Source: Saccopteryx bilineata (taxonomy: Eukaryota > Chordata > Mammalia > Chiroptera > Emballonuridae). From it: 64,000 bases of DNA. The position numbers were made by a program, and so were the translations under genes. A model generated the notes under the pieces. That model worked only from the letters and a program-made list of their open reading frames with translations. It was not told the origin of the DNA and ran no database searches. Where the stretch lies: assembly GCF_036850765.1 (NCBI RefSeq), contig NC_089490.1, forward strand, positions 100,800,074-100,864,073, written 5' to 3'. Positions 60,781 to 64,000 of the stretch are shown piece by piece; the stretch's first letter is position 1, and the number at the start of each line of letters is the position of its first letter.

Positions 60781-62341
60781 ACAGATGCTGTGAGGCTCCA
60801 GCGAGACAATTTTAATGGAAGGACCTAGCAAGGTGCCTGGCACACATCCTCTGTTCACAAGTGTTTGGATTGCTCCCAGAGACTCATTTAGCTCTAACAC
60901 TGTGTGCTCCTAGCTAACCGACTGGTACTTTGCTTATTATAGTAAGAGACCTACAGTTTATTCTAAGTCTTTCCAAGTTTATCCATGAATACAACTATCA
61001 CAGAAATGTTTCTGTCCAATTTATTAATATTCCTTTTACTCTTCCACCATTATTCTAAAATGCATAATTCCAGAAGAGAAAGTTCTGGCCAGGAAGAAGG
61101 TAGTGGAAAAGTTGAGGGCAATCTGAAATCGCTGTCAGTCAGTAATGATTCCAGATAATGAGAACTTTTTTTTTCTTCAATTAAGGGAATTTGCAAAGGC
61201 TGCATTAGTGGTTTAATGTTGCATATTTACATGATAAAACCTCAATTATCTTTAGATAATAAGGTGGTGTGCTGAGCAACCTTTGTATAATGATATGCAC
61301 GTAGGACATACAAAATTTTCACTTAATTGAATGATTTAATTAGTCTATTCTATGGTTAAACACTTCTTTCCTCATTGTTGTAGGAGGTCTTATTAAATTT
61401 CTTCCCAAATATATACATATATTGTATACAAAATGGTTTATATGTATTACATGACACTTGGAATTCTTCCTAAATATGTATATGTTTAGAAATATAATAT
61501 AGAAATATTTATATAAAATATGTATATATGTAGAAAGACTTTCAAATAGTATATAGTGCATAACATATATTCCCCCCAGTTATATAATATATATAACCAA
61601 TATACAATATTTAAATGTTTAAGAATTTTAAATATTATACATGATACATAGTCTATATTTGTAATCTCTATATATCTAATATATACACATAAACACATTT
61701 TCCCCGCTCCTGCAGAAGTGCAGTTTATCAATGGTCCTTTTACTCTTCCTTGGATATCGGAATCCTGCCTGGTGTCTGAGCCGCGCTCTGTGAAGACCGT
61801 TAGTTCCTGCGCCACCGTGCTGCTGCTGAAGGTGGCTGGGAAAGGCACACTGGCCCCGGCAGCATCCCAGAAGGTTTTGTTCTTTTTTATAAATACTTTG
61901 GAGCAGTTGTTTGTCATTGTCTCTTGCATTAAAAACAAGAGCTGACAACATTAACTATGTAGAAGTTCCAGTCAATGGAAGGGTTATTGTAAAAAACAAA
62001 AACACAATTCTTTTTCGGGGGAGGTGAGCTTCTTTTAATTTTCTCTCCTTCCTTGTCTTCACCTAGGCTAGCCACGATTCACAAAGCTGGAGGATGGAGA
62101 GTCACTAAGAAGATGCAGTCACTCTCTGTGGATGGTGCTGGTCCGTTCCCCGATCCTGGCACGAAGAGGGATGGCCACGGTGAGTGTGCCAGGCTGCCCT
62201 GTGCAGTAAATGAGGTAAGCAGCTCTGCTGTAGACGGTCTTACATGGATACGGGAGGAAGGAATGTTTCCGGGGATGGAAGATTCTTCAGGGGCCAGAGC
62301 ACTTGATCTGTGATAAAGTGGGACACTCCCTTAATGTTTTA

Positions 62342-62661
62342 TCTGATTTTTATGTTACAGAGCCAGAGAGAAACAGAGAGAGGGACAGATAGGGACAGAC
62401 AGACAGGAAGGGAGATGAGAAGCATCAATTCTTCGTTGTGGCACCTTAGTTGTTCATCGACTGCTTTCTCTTATGTGTCTGACCAAGGAGCTACAGCAGA
62501 GCAAGTAACCCCTTGCTCAAGCCAGCAACCTTGGGCTCAAGCTGGTGAGCCTTGCTCAAACCAGATGAGCCCGTGCTCTAGCTGGTGACCTCGGGGTTTT
62601 AAACTTGGGTCCTCCGCATCCTAGTCAGATGCTCTATCCACTGCGCCACCGCCTGGTCAGG
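62342..62661 (-). mobile_element. tRNA-derived SINE, second family
   Basis: The minus strand starts GCCTGACCAGGCGGTGGCGCAG, with 'caagctggtga' modules. The duplication ctcccttaatgtttta / ctcccttcaggtttta is at 62326-62341 and 62662-62677. Confidence 0.92.
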
Positions 62662-62917
62662 CTCCCTTCAGGTTTTAAAGGCATATAAACTTTGCCTTCT
62701 TTTTGGAATAGCCTTCATCTATTCCCTATCTGGTTAACTCTACTCATCTTTCAGTAATTCAAGACCAAGTTGAATTATTCCATTTGTCAAAGATGAAACT
62801 TCTACCGCCATCCGCCATCCACTGCCACCTATCACACTGCATTAGAGCCGGGGGCCTACATGTTTCTTTCTCCAGACCACGATCCTCTAGTGAACACGTG
62901 AAAATCAAGACTTATCT

Positions 62918-63284
62918 TTTTTTTTTTTTTTCATTTTTCCGAAGCTGGGAACGAGGAGGCAGTCAGACAGACTCCTGCATGCGCCTGACCGGGATCCAAC
63001 CGGCATGCCCACCAGGGGGCGATGCTCTGCCCATCTGGGCCGTCGCTCTGTTGCGTCCAGAGCCATTCTAGTGCCTGAGGCAGAGGCCACAGAGCCATCC
63101 CCAGTGGCCGGGCCATCTTTGCTCCAATGGAGCCTCGCTGCGGGAGGGGAAGAGACAGACAGAGAGGAAGGAGAGGGGGAGGGGTGGAGAAGCAAATGGA
63201 CGCCTCTCCTGTGTGCCCTGGCCGGGAATCGAACCTGGGACTCCTGCACGCCAGGCTGACGCTCTACCGCTGAGCCAACCGGCC
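62918..63284 (-). mobile_element. Rhin-1-type SINE, 5' end trimmed by about five bases
   Basis: Reversed copy whose head reads GGCCGGTTGGCTCAGCGG on the minus strand and lacks the usual preceding gccct. The duplication caagacttatct is at 62906-62917 and 63284-63295. The CTCF-like core at 63009-63021 is intact. Confidence 0.93.
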
Positions 63285-64000
63285 AAGACTTATCTATTTA
63301 GATTCCTAGCACGTAGCTTATTAGAAGGTGGCTGAACACTAAACCCAAGCAGACTGAAACAAAGATATCTCCAAAAAATAGCAGCCTTCTGAATGACAGT
63401 ATCAAATGAGTCATGCTCCAACAACAACAAAAATCTACTTAGCACACTGCATGGAAAAATGAAGTATACTTACTTTCTATCAGGTTTGCAAGCTTGTTGA
63501 TGAAATTCATGGGCTCAAAACAAAAAAGTGAAACAAAGAGAATGCTTTCCCAAAGGCAGATGCTAAACTATCATATGGAAAAGTAATATTCCCTACTAGC
63601 CAATGCAATTCAATATAATCTACAGGGCACCAATGAAAACCAACCAATAAACAATGTTTTAGTATTGGTAGAAAACGGAGTTTAATATGCAACTGTCACT
63701 AAACTAAAACATACATATGATGTCATTTGTACAGGGAGAAATTCATTTTTACTTCAAGATAATTGTAACACTAAGCTGGACAGAAAAACGCATGATGAAA
63801 AATTGGTGATTTATTCTTATATTGCCCTAGAATGATAAATACTATGAGGACTGTTATTTATTTGTGTAGTGGGCACTTGATATCCATGAAATGCATAATT
63901 AACAATAACAATGTCACAGTGTTAGTATCATACTTACTGATTACCTCAATTTTTCCCACCCATGCTTAAATGAAATCTTCCTAGTGTCTGGTTTAATCTT

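Larger units (their letters stand above)
1..64000 (-). other. ANKS1B: ANKS1B locus, interior segment with four exons
   Basis: The gene is identified from four minus-strand exons whose joined translation is collinear with mammalian ANKS1B from late SAM2 through the early PTB domain. All four exons have phase-0 borders and GT donors and AG acceptors. ANKS1B encodes a neuronal scaffold with ankyrin repeats, two SAM domains and a PTB domain. It is known as a postsynaptic-density protein that binds PSD-95 and the APP intracellular domain, and some isoforms move to the nucleus. The human gene exceeds 1 Mb, so four exons in 64 kb is expected. The paralogue ANKS1A is less likely, because the linker text NENYFDDIPRSKLERQ and the PTB text [12 protein letters not shown] match my memory of ANKS1B. 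Neither end of the gene, and no promoter, lies in the window. Confidence 0.93.
48325..64000 (-). other. ANKS1B: ANKS1B intron upstream of the SAM2-end exon (partial)
   Basis: This is intronic sequence, at least 15.7 kb. Outside the listed repeats, nothing assigned was seen at 49615-50065, 50210-50755, 50970-51775, 51950-52370, 53270-54650, 55930-57995, 60785-62340 (AT-rich at 61380-61690) and 63300-64000. Confidence 0.88.

Noticed and set aside
48325..64000. Remaining SAM2-coding exon of ANKS1B
   Set aside because: I looked for the expected upstream SAM2 text and found no match. It must lie beyond the window.

Overview
The window is vertebrate nuclear DNA. It has spliced exons with GT/AG borders, more than 98% non-coding sequence, and many tRNA-derived SINEs plus old mammalian repeats (MIR, L2, L3/CR1, L1, MaLR, MER5-like, Tigger). 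The commonest SINE is about 400 bp, with a head reading GGCCGGTTGGCTCAG, a conserved non-tRNA body and an A-rich tail. I recognise it as the Rhin-1 family of horseshoe-bat relatives, so the source is most likely a rhinolophoid bat. That assignment comes from repeat content alone.

The only protein-coding gene I can support is ANKS1B (AIDA-1 / EB-1 / cajalin-2), on the minus strand. Four consecutive internal exons are visible. In transcript order they are 48324-48217 (end of the second SAM domain), 46196-46017 (linker with an Arg-rich patch), 21514-21386 (linker and start of the PTB domain) and 19472-19401 (PTB continued). They encode 36+60+43+24 = 163 residues in one uninterrupted phase-0 frame. 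Earlier exons (ankyrin repeats, SAM1, most of SAM2) lie beyond position 64000. The rest of the PTB domain and the C-terminus lie beyond position 1.

Layout: 1-19400 is part of a large intron rich in SINEs. 19401-21514 holds two exons about 1.9 kb apart. 21515-46016 is a 24.5-kb intron with L2, MIR and SINE copies, an extreme polypyrimidine tract and two exon-like segments on the opposite strand. 46017-48324 holds two exons 2.0 kb apart. 48325-64000 is part of the upstream intron, with L2, L3/CR1, L1, MIR, an old DNA transposon and an unexplained 229-codon open frame.

I saw no rRNA, functional tRNA, CRISPR, prokaryotic-type operon or complete nested gene. The most notable items are CTCF-like motifs inside many Rhin-1 copies, a palindromic SPIN-like hAT element with a clear 8-bp target duplication, a datable nest of three insertions, and two retro-insertions abutting ANKS1B 3' splice sites. 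There are also exon-like segments that could be undescribed transcripts. I found no convincing wholly new biological system.
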